Shown here piece after piece: positions 8,240-18,082 of a DNA stretch of 32,851 bases; positions within the stretch are counted from its first letter, which is position 1; the number at the start of each line of letters is the position of its first letter. The DNA is taken from NCBI GenBank assembly GCA_002733505.1, contig NVVW01000026.1:1-32851 (forward strand), in the 5' to 3' direction. The stretch comes from Methylophaga sp. GTDB lineage: Bacteria; Pseudomonadota; Gammaproteobacteria; Nitrosococcales; Methylophagaceae. Under the pieces are notes generated by a model. It was not told the DNA's origin. It saw only the letters and a list, made by a program, of their open reading frames with translations, and did not search any database. The position numbers were made by a program, and so were the translations under genes.

Positions 8240-11056
8240 TTATAGTGCCGGCTTAACTAATACGCGTTCAAACACTTCAATCTGATCACCCGGTTTAACA
8301 TCGGTGTAACCTTTCACGCCAATACCACATTCAACACCTGATTTAACTTCATCGACATCATCTTTGAAGCGACGTAATGACTCTAACTCACCTTCGAATA
8401 TAACGACGTTATCTCGCAACACACGAATTGGGCTGGTACGCTTAATAGTACCTTCGGTAACCAAACAGCCTGCAATATCACCAAATTTGGGTGAACTAAA
8501 GACTTCATCTACCCGTGCCAGACCGATGATCTCATCTTTATAGACATCATCCAACATACCTGTCATGGCGCTAGTTACTACGTCTATCAAGTCGTAGATA
8601 ATACTGAAATATTGAACATCTAAGCCTTTTTCAGCAATAATTCGACGAGCCGTATTATCAGCACGCACATTAAAACCAATTAAGATAGCATCTGAAGCGC
8701 CAGCCAACTGGGCATCTGTTTCATTAATACCACCGACGCCAGAAGCAACAATACGCACTTTAACTAGATCAGTAGATAAATTCAATAAACTCTGGCTTAC
8801 TGCTTCAGCACTACCATGCACATCCGCTTTAACCACCACATTAAGTGTTTTGACATCACCTGATTCCATTTTATTAAACATATCATCAAGCTTAGCGGCT
8901 TGTTGTTTTGCCATTTTAAGATCACGCGCTTTGGTTTTGCGGAAGTTAGCAATTTCACGTGCTTTACGCTCATCAGATACCACTTGTAATTCATCACCTG
9001 AAGCGGGCGTTCCTGAAAGACCTAAAAGCTCAACAGGTGTCGATGGACCTGCAGCTTTTAGCGTTTCAGAATTCTCATTGAATAAAGCACGTACCCGCCC
9101 ATATTCCTGACCGACAACAACAATATCACCTTTCTTCAAGGTACCACTTTGAACCAATACCGTTACAATGGTACCGCGACCTTTATCTAGCCTAGCCTCA
9201 ATCACCGTACCTTTGGCAACACCTTCACTAGGCGCTTTAAGTTCTAACATTTCAGCTTGTAATGAAATAGTATCTAATAAATCATCAACGCCTTTACCTG
9301 TTAGTGCTGAAACAGCAACAAACGGTACATCACCACCCCAATCTTCTGGGATAACATCATGATTTCCTAACTCGGTCTTAACGCGATCAGGGTTAGCTTC
9401 TTCTTTATCCATTTTGTTCACCGCGATAATTAACAATGCGCCTGCTTCTTTGGCATGCTTAACCGCTTCAATTGTTTGCGGCATAACACCGTCATCGGCA
9501 GCAACCACCAATACCACAATATCAGTAACTTTAGCACCACGTTGACGCATTTCAGTAAAGGCCGCATGTCCAGGTGTGTCTAAGAATGTAATCTCACCTC
9601 GGCTGGTTTCAACCTTATATGCACCAATATGTTGTGTGATACCACCCGCTTCACCTGAGGTTACTTTGGTGCTGCGGATATAATCTAACAGTGACGTTTT
9701 ACCATGATCAACATGTCCCATAACCGTAACTACCGGTGCTCTAGGCATTGCTTCAGCTAAATTTTCATCTGATACTTCCAAGGCAATTTCAATAGCATTG
9801 TCTTGCACTGGTTTAGGATTGTGACCCATTTCTTCTACAACAATAACCGCGGTATCTTGATCCAAGACTTGGTTTATTGTTGCCATCGTGCCCAGCCCCA
9901 TTAGCGCTTTAATTACTTCTGCCGCCTTAACTGACATGCGTAGTGCAAGATCTGATACTGAAATCGTTTCAGGTACATCAACATCACGTACTACAGGTTC
10001 TGTTGGTAGTGTAAAGCCATGTTCTGACGACGTTTCGATAACTGGAGCTTGAGCAGCACCACGTCCTTTTTTCTTCTTGCGACGGCCTTTTCCTTGCGTG
10101 ATATGCAATTCTGCACGCTCAAATTTATCCGTTCTTGTATTACGCCCAGCACGACGACCAGCGCCAGCTGCTGGCTTATCATTTTCTTTAGTTTTTGCTG
10201 CAGCAGCATCTCTTTCTTTGCGTACTTCTTTGTGTTTTTTAGCCTCAGCCTCAGCCTCAGCCTTTTCTTTCGCACGTTGTTTTTCTAATACAGCTTCTTC
10301 TTCTCTTGCTTTTTTACGTGCTTTTAATGCACGTTCCGCTTCCAGTCGTGCTAAGTTAGCTTCACGGCGTTTAGCATCTGCTTCTTCTAATTTTTTATGT
10401 GCAATTTCAGAAGCTGTTAATTTTGTTGTATTTACCGCTTTTTTGGTAGATTTCTTTGCTTTTTCTTTTGCTTCCGCTGCTAAGGCTTTTTTCTCTTCCT
10501 CAGCTGCTTGATGCGCTTCTTTTTCTGCTTGTTTTTCTGCTTCAACAGCATCTTCAACCGCGGCTTCTGCACGCGCTGCTTCTTTGGCATCAAGCTCTTC
10601 ACGCTCACGCTGTTCTTGCTCTTGCTGCTGTTTGGCTTCTTCTTCTAAGCGTAATTTTTCTGCCTTAGCATCTGCTATTGCTTTTTGTTCTGCTTCTTTT
10701 TCGCGTTGTAGTTGAGCTTCTGCTTCTGCTTCTTCTGCCGCGCTTCGTTTAATATAAGTACGTTTTTTACGCACTTCAACACTCACCGTTTTGCCACCTT
10801 GACGAGAGCTTGCACCCAGTTTTATTTCACTGGTTGATTTACGTTTTAGCGTAATTTTCTTCGGTTTTGAAATGGTATTTCCTGACTCTTTACCATGCCG
10901 TGCTTGCAAGAAACTTAGTAACGTTTGTTTTTGCTCTTCAGTAATACTATCCGTTGCTTTAGATACCGTGACGCCTGCTTCATTAAGCTGCTCGACCAAT
11001 CGGTCTGGCGTTATACCTATATTATCGGCTAGGTCTTTAACCTTCATATCGCTCAT
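8240..11056 (-). CDS. infB: Translation initiation factor IF-2
   Basis: GTPase that brings formyl-methionyl initiator tRNA to the 30S subunit and promotes subunit joining. The 938-residue product has an N-terminal IF2_N module (about 1-50), a long charged alanine/glutamate/lysine-rich linker likely to be helical or coiled (about 95-300), a second IF2_N module (about 355-405), then the GTPase domain with G1 GHVDHGKTS (near 449), G3 DTPGH and G4 NKMD, and the C-terminal domains II-IV that bind fMet-tRNA. The linker explains the low-complexity GAE/GCC/AAA codon runs near 10240-10700. It follows nusA by 3 bp. Internal starts giving shorter isoforms, as in enterobacteria, are possible but not evident. 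Confidence 0.97.
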   Translation of the reverse strand: MSDMKVKDLADNIGITPDRLVEQLNEAGVTVSKATDSITEEQKQTLLSFLQARHGKESGNTISKPKKITLKRKSTSEIKLGASSRQGGKTVSVEVRKKRTYIKRSAAEEAEAEAQLQREKEAEQKAIADAKAEKLRLEEEAKQQQEQEQREREELDAKEAARAEAAVEDAVEAEKQAEKEAHQAAEEEKKALAAEAKEKAKKSTKKAVNTTKLTASEIAHKKLEEADAKRREANLARLEAERALKARKKAREEEAVLEKQRAKEKAEAEAEAKKHKEVRKERDAAAAKTKENDKPAAGAGRRAGRNTRTDKFERAELHITQGKGRRKKKKGRGAAQAPVIETSSEHGFTLPTEPVVRDVDVPETISVSDLALRMSVKAAEVIKALMGLGTMATINQVLDQDTAVIVVEEMGHNPKPVQDNAIEIALEVSDENLAEAMPRAPVVTVMGHVDHGKTSLLDYIRSTKVTSGEAGGITQHIGAYKVETSRGEITFLDTPGHAAFTEMRQRGAKVTDIVVLVVAADDGVMPQTIEAVKHAKEAGALLIIAVNKMDKEEANPDRVKTELGNHDVIPEDWGGDVPFVAVSALTGKGVDDLLDTISLQAEMLELKAPSEGVAKGTVIEARLDKGRGTIVTVLVQSGTLKKGDIVVVGQEYGRVRALFNENSETLKAAGPSTPVELLGLSGTPASGDELQVVSDERKAREIANFRKTKARDLKMAKQQAAKLDDMFNKMESGDVKTLNVVVKADVHGSAEAVSQSLLNLSTDLVKVRIVASGVGGINETDAQLAGASDAILIGFNVRADNTARRIIAEKGLDVQYFSIIYDLIDVVTSAMTGMLDDVYKDEIIGLARVDEVFSSPKFGDIAGCLVTEGTIKRTSPIRVLRDNVVIFEGELESLRRFKDDVDEVKSGVECGIGVKGYTDVKPGDQIEVFERVLVKPAL

Positions 11057-11059
11057 TGC

Positions 11060-12574
11060 CTATTCTCCCGCACCACTTTCATCTGCAAACCATGACTCGC
11101 GCGCTTTCATAATAAGCGCTGCGGCCTGTTCTTCATCAATACTATCAATATCCGTTAACTCGCCAACTGATTGATCCGCTAAATCATCAATGGTATTGAT
11201 ATCATTACTCGCCAGCGTTAACGCTAATTCTTTGGTCATGCCTTCCATTTCTAATAAATTCTGCTCTGGTTTAGCTGACTCTAATTGTTCTTCATTCGCT
11301 ATTGCTCGTGTTAACAGCACATCTCGTGCACGAGAACGAAGTTCTGCAATAATATCTTCATCAAACTCTTCTATTTCAAGCATTTCCTTTTCTGGCACAT
11401 ACGCCACTTCTTCTAAACTAGAAAAGCCTTCTTGAGCCAGAATAAGCGCTACATCTTCATCGACATCTAAATCTTTCATAAAGATTTCAATATGAACACT
11501 CAGCTCTGATTCTGCTTTTTGATCCGCATCGGCAGCAGACATTACATTCAAATCCCAGCCCGTTAACTGGCTAGCAAGGCGTACGTTTTGGCCACCTCGA
11601 CCAATCGCTTGCGAAAGCTGATCTTCGGCAACTGCAATATCCATACTATGCGCTTCTTCATCAACGACAATGGATAATACTTCAGCTGGCGCCATCGCAT
11701 TAATGGCAAATCGTGCAGGATCTTCATCCCACATAATAATATCAACACGTTCGCCGCCTAATTCATTGGTCACCACTTGCACACGTGAACCACGCATACC
11801 GACACAAGCACCGATCGGATCAATACGCGACTCTAGTGCTTCTACGGCTATTTTTGCGCGTAAACCAGGGTCACGGGCTGTCCCTCTAATTCCAATCATA
11901 TTGTCACTGATTTCTGGCACTTCTAAAGTAAATAGTTCGGTTAAAAGTTCTGGCACGACACGACTCACCAATAGCTGTGGGCCTCGCCCTTCGGCACGAA
12001 TTTCTTTTAAATAGGCGCGAACACGGTCACCTGTTCTAAAATTTTCACGTGGAATCATTTCTTCTCTTGGAATAAAGGCTTCCGCATTACCACCCAAATC
12101 AAGCGTTACACTGCCACGTTCAACACGTTTGACTGTGCCTAAAATCATTTTTCCTAATTTTTCTTGGTACTGCTCAACTACTTGTGCCCGTTCGGCTTCA
12201 CGTACTTTTTGCACAATAACTTGTTTTGCGGTTTGTGCTGCAATACGTCCAAAGACTACTGATTCCATAGGTTCACGAATATAGCCATCGACCTCAACAT
12301 CTTGCTGCTTTTTCAGCGCATCTTCTAGAAGAATTTGTGTTTCTGGCGATTCAAAGGGTTCTTCTTCACTTTCAGTAACAATCAACCATTGGCGAAATGT
12401 TTCATAGTCACCTGTTTCACGATCAATGATAACGTGCGCATCTAGTTCGGCATCACTACCCTTGATAGTAGCTATAGCAAGTGCAGATTCAATCGCACCA
12501 AAAATAACTTCTTTCGAGACACCTTTTTCATTAGAAACAGCATCTACAACCAGTAAAATTTCTTTATTATTCAT
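11060..12574 (-). CDS. nusA: Transcription elongation/termination factor NusA
   Basis: RNA polymerase-associated factor for pausing, termination and antitermination. The 504-residue product has an N-terminal polymerase-binding domain (about 1-125), an S1 domain (VKRVERGSVTLDLGGNAEAF, about 140-200), two KH domains (with the segments IGACVGMRGSRVQ and AIGRGGQNVRLAS), and two C-terminal acidic helix-hairpin-helix repeats (about 365-500). The presence of both acidic repeats is typical of gammaproteobacteria and fits the E. coli length of 495. A GAGGG precedes the ATG. It lies between rimP and infB. Tandem terminators upstream of rimP make autoregulation through NusA-dependent read-through likely. 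Confidence 0.97.
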   Translation of the reverse strand: MNNKEILLVVDAVSNEKGVSKEVIFGAIESALAIATIKGSDAELDAHVIIDRETGDYETFRQWLIVTESEEEPFESPETQILLEDALKKQQDVEVDGYIREPMESVVFGRIAAQTAKQVIVQKVREAERAQVVEQYQEKLGKMILGTVKRVERGSVTLDLGGNAEAFIPREEMIPRENFRTGDRVRAYLKEIRAEGRGPQLLVSRVVPELLTELFTLEVPEISDNMIGIRGTARDPGLRAKIAVEALESRIDPIGACVGMRGSRVQVVTNELGGERVDIIMWDEDPARFAINAMAPAEVLSIVVDEEAHSMDIAVAEDQLSQAIGRGGQNVRLASQLTGWDLNVMSAADADQKAESELSVHIEIFMKDLDVDEDVALILAQEGFSSLEEVAYVPEKEMLEIEEFDEDIIAELRSRARDVLLTRAIANEEQLESAKPEQNLLEMEGMTKELALTLASNDINTIDDLADQSVGELTDIDSIDEEQAAALIMKARESWFADESGAGE

Positions 12575-12631
12575 TTCGCCCTCAATGGTTCCTTCACATA
12601 ACCTTGTTCAACCGCCAATAATACGCTTTTT

Positions 12632-13078
12632 TTATGCTGCAAGCCTAGCTTTTGATACTTTTGTTAATGGTAATTCATAGATCTCACCATCAACTTCAAT
12701 CAAAATATCACCATCACTCATACCTTGTAAGCTACCTTTAAAATTGCGCCGACCTTGAACGGGTAATTTCATTGTGATTTTTACTTCACTTCCAACAAAA
12801 CGTACAAAGTCACGTTCTTTAAATAACGGTCTATCAAACCCAGGTGATGATACTTCTAAGCTATAAGCAGAAATAATAGGTTCTTCAACTTCTAATATAC
12901 CGCTAACCTGATGGCTGACACGCTCACAATCTTCTATTGAAATCCCCTGCTGCGAATCGATGTAAATACGTAAAATGGTATTACTACCGTTCTTTATATA
13001 TTCAACTCCCACCAATTCATAGCCCAATGTTTCTATTGGTGCTTCAATCAACTGTTCAATTTGGTCGCTAACTGCCAT
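12632..13078 (-). CDS. rimP: Ribosome maturation factor RimP
   Basis: Assembly factor for the 30S subunit, needed for the central pseudoknot region. The 148-residue product shows the family's GYELVGVEY and SLEVSSPGFDRPL segments and a C-terminal SH3-like domain. E. coli RimP is about 150 residues. It is the first protein gene after the initiator tRNA, the conserved metY-rimP-nusA order. Two terminator-like hairpins lie in the 118 bp between tRNA and rimP, so expression depends on read-through or antitermination. Confidence 0.95.
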   Translation of the reverse strand: MAVSDQIEQLIEAPIETLGYELVGVEYIKNGSNTILRIYIDSQQGISIEDCERVSHQVSGILEVEEPIISAYSLEVSSPGFDRPLFKERDFVRFVGSEVKITMKLPVQGRRNFKGSLQGMSDGDILIEVDGEIYELPLTKVSKARLAA

Positions 13079-13107
13079 AAAATAGCTATCCTAATGGTTA
13101 AGGATGT

Positions 13108-13130
13108 AAAAAAAAAGGGCCTATGGGCCC
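13108..13130 (-). terminator. Second terminator-like hairpin in the rimP leader
   Basis: GGGCC/GGCCC, a 5-bp stem with a 4-base loop, is followed on the minus strand by nine T residues (13108-13116). It ends about 30 bp before the rimP ATG and may act as an attenuator of the rimP-nusA-infB operon. Confidence 0.7.
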
Positions 13131-13146
13131 AATTTCAAATCTCCAG

Positions 13147-13172
13147 AAAAACAAAAACCCCATTCCGGGGTT
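13147..13172 (-). terminator. Terminator after the initiator tRNA
   Basis: AACCCC/GGGGTT, a 6-bp stem with a 5-base loop, is followed on the minus strand by TTTGTTTTT. It lies 24 bp past the tRNA 3' end and is the first of two tandem terminators before rimP. Confidence 0.75.
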
Positions 13173-13196
13173 CATATTATCTAATCAAAGATACTT

Positions 13197-13273
<77 letters not shown>

Positions 13274-13289
13274 CCGGATTAAGCGACGA

Positions 13290-13318
13290 ATTATACGTCC
13301 TCATCACGCATCACGCAA
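13290..13318 (-). promoter_or_regulatory. Sigma-70 promoter of metY-rimP-nusA-infB
   Basis: Minus-strand TTGCGT (13313-13318), 17-bp spacer, perfect TATAAT (13290-13295). The -10 ends 16 bp before tRNA position 1, leaving a short 5' leader for RNase P. It lies in the 53-bp gap after ntrC. Confidence 0.75.
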
Positions 13319-13326
13319 GCCTAAAT

Positions 13327-14718
13327 TCAACTATCTTTTAGTTTCCTTGTAAGTGTATTTCTGCCCCACCCCAACAATTTTGCCGCTTCTTGTCGTTTGC
13401 CCGCTGTTCGCTCTAACGCTACTTGCATTAATAATGCTTCTACTTCAGAGACTACATTGGCTAATGCTCCATCTGCTCCTGAGAGTGCTTTTTTTACTGC
13501 CCATTGCTTAAATAATGTCTGCCAATCTCCTATATCATTATCACTAGTCATATCTCCTTGAGCTATATCACTAGGCAAATCATCACGTTGTACTATTTGA
13601 GAGGGTGACATTACCGTTAACCATCTACACACATTTTCAAGCTGGCGCACATTACCTGGCCAATTTAATTCCATCAAATACTGTTCAACATCTGGCGATA
13701 ATGCTTTGGCAGCTACGACTAACTCCTTAGCGGCTTTTGTTAAGAAATGTTTTGCTAGAGCCGCAATATCTTCTTTTCGTTCATTCAACGCTGGCAACTG
13801 TATGCGAATTACATTGAGGCGATGAAATAGATCTTCGCGAAACTCCCCTAACTCAACTCGCTTTTCTAGATTTTGATGCGTTGCTGTAATAATTCTTACG
13901 TTAGCCTTAACGGGCGCGTGTCCGCCCACCCGAAAAAAATCACCATCAGACAATACGCGCAATAATCGCGTTTGCAGTTCAAGTGACATATCACCAATTT
14001 CATCTAAAAATAAAGTGCCACCATCGGCTTGTTCAAAACGTCCTTTTCGCAATGCATGGGCTCCGGTAAATGAACCTTTTTCATGACCAAACAACTCTGA
14101 CTCCATTAATTCTTTTGGAATAGCTGCCATATTAAGCGCTATAAAAGGTGCTTTATTGCGGGGGCTATGCTTGTGCAGTGCAAGTGCTACTAATTCTTTA
14201 CCTGTTCCTGATTCACCATTAATAAGGACAGTAATATTTGACTTGGCAAGCCTGCCAATTGCACGAAAGACTTCTTGCATCGCGGGTGCTTCACCAATAA
14301 TATCACGGCTAAAATCAGTTTGAGTTTCTGTCGCTTCACTTTGTTCATGTTTAAAATTAATGGCGCGCTTAACAAGATCAACGGCTTCATCAACATCAAA
14401 TGGTTTAGGCAGATATTCAAAGGCTCCTCCCTCATACACTGATACAGCGCTATCTAAATCAGAATATGCGGTCATAATGATCACAGGTAACTCTGGAGCA
14501 GTTTGTTTCAACTCTGCCATTAGCTTTAAGCCATCAATACCTGGCATTCGGATATCACTCACTAAAACATCAGGTTGTTCTGTTTCTAATGCCGTCAAAA
14601 CCTCATTGCCATTATCAAAGCTACGTACAGAAATATTTTCAGCCTGCATTGCTTTTTCTAATACCCAGCGAATTGAGCGGTCATCATCAACAACCCATAC
14701 ATTTGATTTATTCGGCAC
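13327..14718 (-). CDS. ntrC: Nitrogen regulation response regulator NtrC (sigma-54 activator)
   Basis: DNA-binding activator that, when phosphorylated by NtrB, drives sigma-54 transcription of nitrogen-assimilation genes. The 463-residue product has a receiver domain (1-120; acidic pocket near residues 11-13, phospho-acceptor D55 in VSDIRMPG, K105 in YLPKPFD), an AAA+ domain (140-370; Walker A GESGTGKE at 168-175, sigma-54 contact loop GSFTGA at 215-220 in place of the more common GAFTGA, Walker B FLDE) and a C-terminal Fis-type helix-turn-helix ending in RQEAAKLLGWGRNTLTRKLK. E. coli NtrC is 469 residues. The start overlaps the ntrB end by 11 bp. Matching operator sites are visible upstream of glnA and ntrB. 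Confidence 0.96.
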   Translation of the reverse strand: MPNKSNVWVVDDDRSIRWVLEKAMQAENISVRSFDNGNEVLTALETEQPDVLVSDIRMPGIDGLKLMAELKQTAPELPVIIMTAYSDLDSAVSVYEGGAFEYLPKPFDVDEAVDLVKRAINFKHEQSEATETQTDFSRDIIGEAPAMQEVFRAIGRLAKSNITVLINGESGTGKELVALALHKHSPRNKAPFIALNMAAIPKELMESELFGHEKGSFTGAHALRKGRFEQADGGTLFLDEIGDMSLELQTRLLRVLSDGDFFRVGGHAPVKANVRIITATHQNLEKRVELGEFREDLFHRLNVIRIQLPALNERKEDIAALAKHFLTKAAKELVVAAKALSPDVEQYLMELNWPGNVRQLENVCRWLTVMSPSQIVQRDDLPSDIAQGDMTSDNDIGDWQTLFKQWAVKKALSGADGALANVVSEVEALLMQVALERTAGKRQEAAKLLGWGRNTLTRKLKDS

Positions 14719-15763
14719 TTACTTTCTCCAATGGGAAGGTGATTGAAAAAACAGTAGATCCTGCTCGACTTGAGCAGCTAATAACACCATTATTTCGATG
14801 AATTAAATTTTGTGACAAATATAATCCCAGTCCAGTTCCTTCTGCCCGACCTGTTACCAAAGGATAGAACATCGTTTCTTGCATACTCTTTGGAACACCA
14901 GGGCCATTATCTTCTATTTGAATTTCCATTCCTAAGCGGTGGAACTTATTTTCAATCGTTATATTGCGTTGGATCCGTGTCCGTAAAATAATATTGCCAC
15001 TGCCATTCATCGCCTGAACAGCATTTCGCACAATGTTTAAAAAAATCTGTACTAGTTGATCCATATCTGCCCATATTTCAGGCAAACTTGGATCATAATC
15101 CCCCACAAATACCAGACGTTGATCAACTTCACTTTTGACCAAGTGACGCACGCGTTGCAACACAGCATGAATATTGAGCCAATCTTTTTTAGACTGTTGG
15201 TATGGGCCCAACATATTGCTAAGCAAGTTTTGTAAACGATCTGCTTCACTTATTATAATTTGGGTATATTCTTTTAACTCATCGGATTCAAGCTGTCGCT
15301 CTAATAGTTGAGCTGCCCCCCTTAAGCCACCTAATGGGTTTTTTATTTCATGTGCAAGCCCCCTCACAACTTGGTGTTGTGCTTGTAGGCTTTCGTCTCG
15401 GCTAATCCGATGTTGAACATCTAATTGAAAGAACTCTAACAATAAGAATGCGTTGCCCCCTTCAGAATCTGCAGGCTTTATTGAGCAATCAACAACCAAC
15501 TCTCCATGGGCAGGTACATAAATTTTGACTTCACGCTCAATTATCGCATGACCAGATTCTTTAACTCTCTTTAATCCCAAGAATAGTTGTTCTTCGCCCG
15601 GTAAAACTGTTTGAAATGGAATAAACTCGGCTTGTCGCTGGCTAATATCAAATAACACTTCGGCGGCAGAGTTTAAGTAAACAACACGATATTGTTCGTC
15701 AACAATAACGATGGATACAACTAAGTTTTCAATGATGTCTTGACAAGAAATATGGGCTGTCAT
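14708..15763 (-). CDS. ntrB: Nitrogen regulation sensor histidine kinase NtrB
   Basis: Cytosolic kinase/phosphatase of NtrC, controlled by PII proteins. The 351-residue product has an N-terminal PAS-like sensor (about 5-115) with no membrane segments, the phospho-acceptor H138 in GLAHEIKNPLGG, an N-box NIVRNAVQAM, and the ATP-lid motifs DNGPGVP and GTGLGLYLS. Length matches E. coli GlnL (349). It overlaps ntrC and is preceded by a 209-bp gap holding one NtrC-type site, so ntrBC has its own promoter apart from glnA. The PII gene (glnB/glnK) is not in this window. Confidence 0.95.
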   Translation of the reverse strand: MTAHISCQDIIENLVVSIVIVDEQYRVVYLNSAAEVLFDISQRQAEFIPFQTVLPGEEQLFLGLKRVKESGHAIIEREVKIYVPAHGELVVDCSIKPADSEGGNAFLLLEFFQLDVQHRISRDESLQAQHQVVRGLAHEIKNPLGGLRGAAQLLERQLESDELKEYTQIIISEADRLQNLLSNMLGPYQQSKKDWLNIHAVLQRVRHLVKSEVDQRLVFVGDYDPSLPEIWADMDQLVQIFLNIVRNAVQAMNGSGNIILRTRIQRNITIENKFHRLGMEIQIEDNGPGVPKSMQETMFYPLVTGRAEGTGLGLYLSQNLIHRNNGVISCSSRAGSTVFSITFPLEKVSAE

Positions 15764-15932
15764 GATAGTACGTTGTCCGCTAACATAGGCATGAAGATAC
15801 GAGCAATAATCGCTCCAAAAGTATCATTTTTTCCCAATTATATAAATTTACTTACTTAACAATTACTTAAAATTGTATTTCGGTTAATTACCTTAATTAG
15901 GATATCTGATTACAGGGAAGTATAACGCTATT

Positions 15933-15949
15933 TGCACCAAATTAGTGCT
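15933..15949. promoter_or_regulatory. NtrC-binding site upstream of ntrB
   Basis: TGCACCAAATTAGTGCT matches the NtrC dyad GCAC-N7-GTGC. It lies 170 bp before the ntrB start. On the minus strand a TATACT box follows it within about 16 bp, so NtrC bound here may block a sigma-70 promoter, as at E. coli glnL. No sigma-54 promoter is seen in this gap. Confidence 0.6.
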
Positions 15950-15972
15950 GCAACCATAATCATTGAACAGTT

Positions 15973-16470
15973 TTATTGGGAAGCGCGGTGCACCTGAAAA
16001 TTAACAGATGGGCTTGTTGCAAGCGTTACACCTACTTCATTAATCAGTGAAACACTAATCGTATGTGCGCCTCGTTCGGTAATGGACACTGTTAAATCTG
16101 TTGATGGCTGTGGCTCTCCAATTTGCATACCATCCAGCATTATTATAAGCATTTCACCTTTTTCAACATTTAATGCTGGCTGCACATCAACAGTCACTGG
16201 AACATTACCATCATTTGCCCAAAATGCTTCATCTTGCTCGGGTGATAAAATTGCAATCTCATAAGCTTGCACTTGCTCTTGCTGTGGCACATCAGGAGGA
16301 TTATTAATCACTGGAGGCTTATAACTAGTAGGTTTAGTTATATTTATAAGTTCAGCGTCAGGGTGAAATTGGTCTGAATAAATGATGCGCCCATTTTCAT
16401 CTTGCAAGCGATAAACATCCGCATTGAGCGACGATATACATAATAATAAAATCAGACCTAAATACTTCAT
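15973..16470 (-). CDS. DUF4124-domain exported protein
   Basis: Protein of unknown function. The start at ATG 16470 is chosen because the product then opens with a signal peptide (MKYLGLILLLCISSLNA); an ATG 18 bp upstream would put charged/aromatic residues before it. The first ~45 mature residues (VYRLQDENGRIIYSDQFHPD) are a DUF4124 domain, a short beta module common in gammaproteobacterial envelope proteins. The rest (about 75-165) reads as an Ig-like beta sandwich (VPVTVDVQPALNV, LMIIMLDG-like LIIMLDGMQIGEP, GAHTISVSLINEVG). It lies between glnA and ntrB, a position seen in other gammaproteobacteria, but no nitrogen role is known. No strong ribosome binding site is seen. Confidence 0.75.
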   Translation of the reverse strand: MKYLGLILLLCISSLNADVYRLQDENGRIIYSDQFHPDAELINITKPTSYKPPVINNPPDVPQQEQVQAYEIAILSPEQDEAFWANDGNVPVTVDVQPALNVEKGEMLIIMLDGMQIGEPQPSTDLTVSITERGAHTISVSLINEVGVTLATSPSVNFQVHRASQ

Positions 16471-16539
16471 ATCTGCATAATATGCCATGTATATTTTTAC
16501 TGCAACTCTCTAGCTTAAATAATCATGCAAAGCTCGCAT

Positions 16540-16575
16540 AAAAAAACGCCCCCACCATAAATTATAGTGAGGGCG
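16540..16575 (-). terminator. Rho-independent terminator of glnA
   Basis: CGCCCCCAC/GTGAGGGCG, a 9-bp stem with one C-A mismatch and an 11-base loop, followed on the minus strand by seven T residues. It is 29 bp past the glnA stop and separates glnA from DUF4124-ntrBC. Confidence 0.8.
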
Positions 16576-16604
16576 CTTTTATTTCGATTTATTCGAAAGA
16601 CTGA

Positions 16605-18014
16605 TTAACAGCTATAGTATAAATCAAACTCAGCGGGGTGAGTTTCCATGCGTAAGCGTGTCACTTCCTCCATTTTCAATTCAATGTAGCCATCAATCAT
16701 GTCATCAGTGAATACACCACCATCTGTCAAGAACGCACGATCTTGATCTAATGCATCTAAGGCTTGCTCTAATGAATAACACACTTGTGGAATCGCTGCT
16801 TCTTCTTCTGGTGGCAAGTCATACAAGTCCTTATCCATTGCATCACCAGGGTGGATCTTGTTTTTGATACCATCAAGACCTGCCATTAATAATGCCGAAA
16901 ATGCTAAGTATGGGTTCGCAGTTGAATCACCAAAACGTACTTCAATACGACGACCTTTGGGGTTATTTACAAAAGGAATACGAATTGAGGCACTACGGTT
17001 ACGTGCTGAATAAGCAAGCATGATTGGCGCTTCAAAGCCTGGCACTAAACGTTTGTAGCTGTTGGTACTTGCATTCACAAATGCATTCAATGCTTGAGCA
17101 TGTTTGATTATGCCACCAATGTAGAACAATGCGGTTTCAGATAAACCACCGTATTTATCACCAGAGAATAAGTTTTCACCCTCTTTAAATAAAGACATGT
17201 GAACATGCATACCGTTGCCATTATCACCTACGATAGGTTTAGGCATAAATGTCGCTGTTTTACCGTATGCATGCGCCACGTTATGCACAACGTATTTAAG
17301 ACCTTGAACCTCATCAGCCTTTTTAACTAATGTGTTGAATTTCACACCAATTTCACATTGACCAGCTGTCGCTACTTCATGATGATGAACTTCTGTTATT
17401 TGACCAATTTCTTCCAGAGTTAAACACATTGCACTACGCATGTCGTGTAATGAATCGACCGGAGGTACGGGGAAGTAACCGCCCTTAACGCCTGGACGAT
17501 GGCCTTTGTTACCATCAGCAAATACTTTATCGGTATTCCAAGATGCTTCATCAGAATCAATCTTATAAGATGAACCTGAGATATCGCTAGACCAACGTAC
17601 ATCATCAAAGATAAAGAATTCGTTTTCAGGACCAAAATAGGCCGTATCAGCCATACCCGAAGCTTGCATATGTGCTTCTGCACGATGCGCAACACTGCGT
17701 GGATCACGTTCGTAACCTTGCATAGTTGATGGCTCAATAACATCACAGCTAAGGATCAATGTAACGTCATCTGTAAATGGGTCAAGAAATGCTGTTTCTG
17801 GATCGGGCATCAAAATCATATCTGATTCATTGATACCTTTCCAGCCTGCGACAGATGAACCATCAAACATATTACCTTCAGTAAAGGTATCTTCATCAAT
17901 AGAGTGCGCAGGGAAAGATACATGCTGTTCTTTACCACGGGTATCTGTGAAACGGAAATCCACAAACAGGACATCCTCATCTTTGATTAGTTGAAGTACT
18001 TTTTCGACTGACAT
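16605..18014 (-). CDS. glnA: Glutamine synthetase type I
   Basis: Makes glutamine from glutamate, ammonia and ATP; main route of ammonia assimilation. The 469-residue product is full length (E. coli 469). Visible motifs: the N-terminal latch [18 protein letters not shown], metal/glutamate residues in [11 protein letters not shown] and [11 protein letters not shown], the [19 protein letters not shown]/ammonia region, and the adenylylation loop LYDLPPEEE with the target tyrosine near residue 398. It is therefore a GSI-beta enzyme, subject to GlnE adenylylation. A GGAG precedes the ATG. Upstream lie a sigma-54 promoter and two NtrC sites, and between promoter and start a terminator-like hairpin; downstream is its own terminator. 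Confidence 0.97.
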   Translation of the reverse strand: MSVEKVLQLIKDEDVLFVDFRFTDTRGKEQHVSFPAHSIDEDTFTEGNMFDGSSVAGWKGINESDMILMPDPETAFLDPFTDDVTLILSCDVIEPSTMQGYERDPRSVAHRAEAHMQASGMADTAYFGPENEFFIFDDVRWSSDISGSSYKIDSDEASWNTDKVFADGNKGHRPGVKGGYFPVPPVDSLHDMRSAMCLTLEEIGQITEVHHHEVATAGQCEIGVKFNTLVKKADEVQGLKYVVHNVAHAYGKTATFMPKPIVGDNGNGMHVHMSLFKEGENLFSGDKYGGLSETALFYIGGIIKHAQALNAFVNASTNSYKRLVPGFEAPIMLAYSARNRSASIRIPFVNNPKGRRIEVRFGDSTANPYLAFSALLMAGLDGIKNKIHPGDAMDKDLYDLPPEEEAAIPQVCYSLEQALDALDQDRAFLTDGGVFTDDMIDGYIELKMEEVTRLRMETHPAEFDLYYSC

Positions 18015-18032
18015 TTACCATCTCCAATTTGT

Positions 18033-18060
18033 AAAAAAAACAGCACGAAATAACTCGTGC
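18033..18060 (-). terminator. Terminator-like hairpin in the glnA leader
   Basis: GCACGA/TCGTGC, a perfect 6-bp stem with a 6-base loop, is followed on the minus strand by TG and eight T residues (18033-18040). It lies after the predicted sigma-54 start (about 18073) and ends about 18 bp before the glnA ATG, so it could attenuate glnA. A seven-T run also precedes the stem. Confidence 0.55.
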
Positions 18061-18082
18061 AAAAAAACTAATATGCATTTAT

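Noticed and set aside
10244..10262. Tandem CAGCCT repeat inside infB
   Set aside because: It encodes an Ala-Glu run in the IF-2 linker; simple coding low complexity, not a mobile or CRISPR repeat.
10077..10511. Long plus-strand open frame rich in serine and alanine, opposite infB
   Set aside because: It is the antisense of the charged Ala/Glu/Lys linker of IF-2, whose codon bias keeps other frames open. No start signal or known motif.
18043..18060. GCACGA...TCGTGC read as a third NtrC site
   Set aside because: The GCAC and GTGC halves are 10 bp apart, not 7 as in the true sites, and it lies downstream of the promoter. It fits a leader hairpin better.
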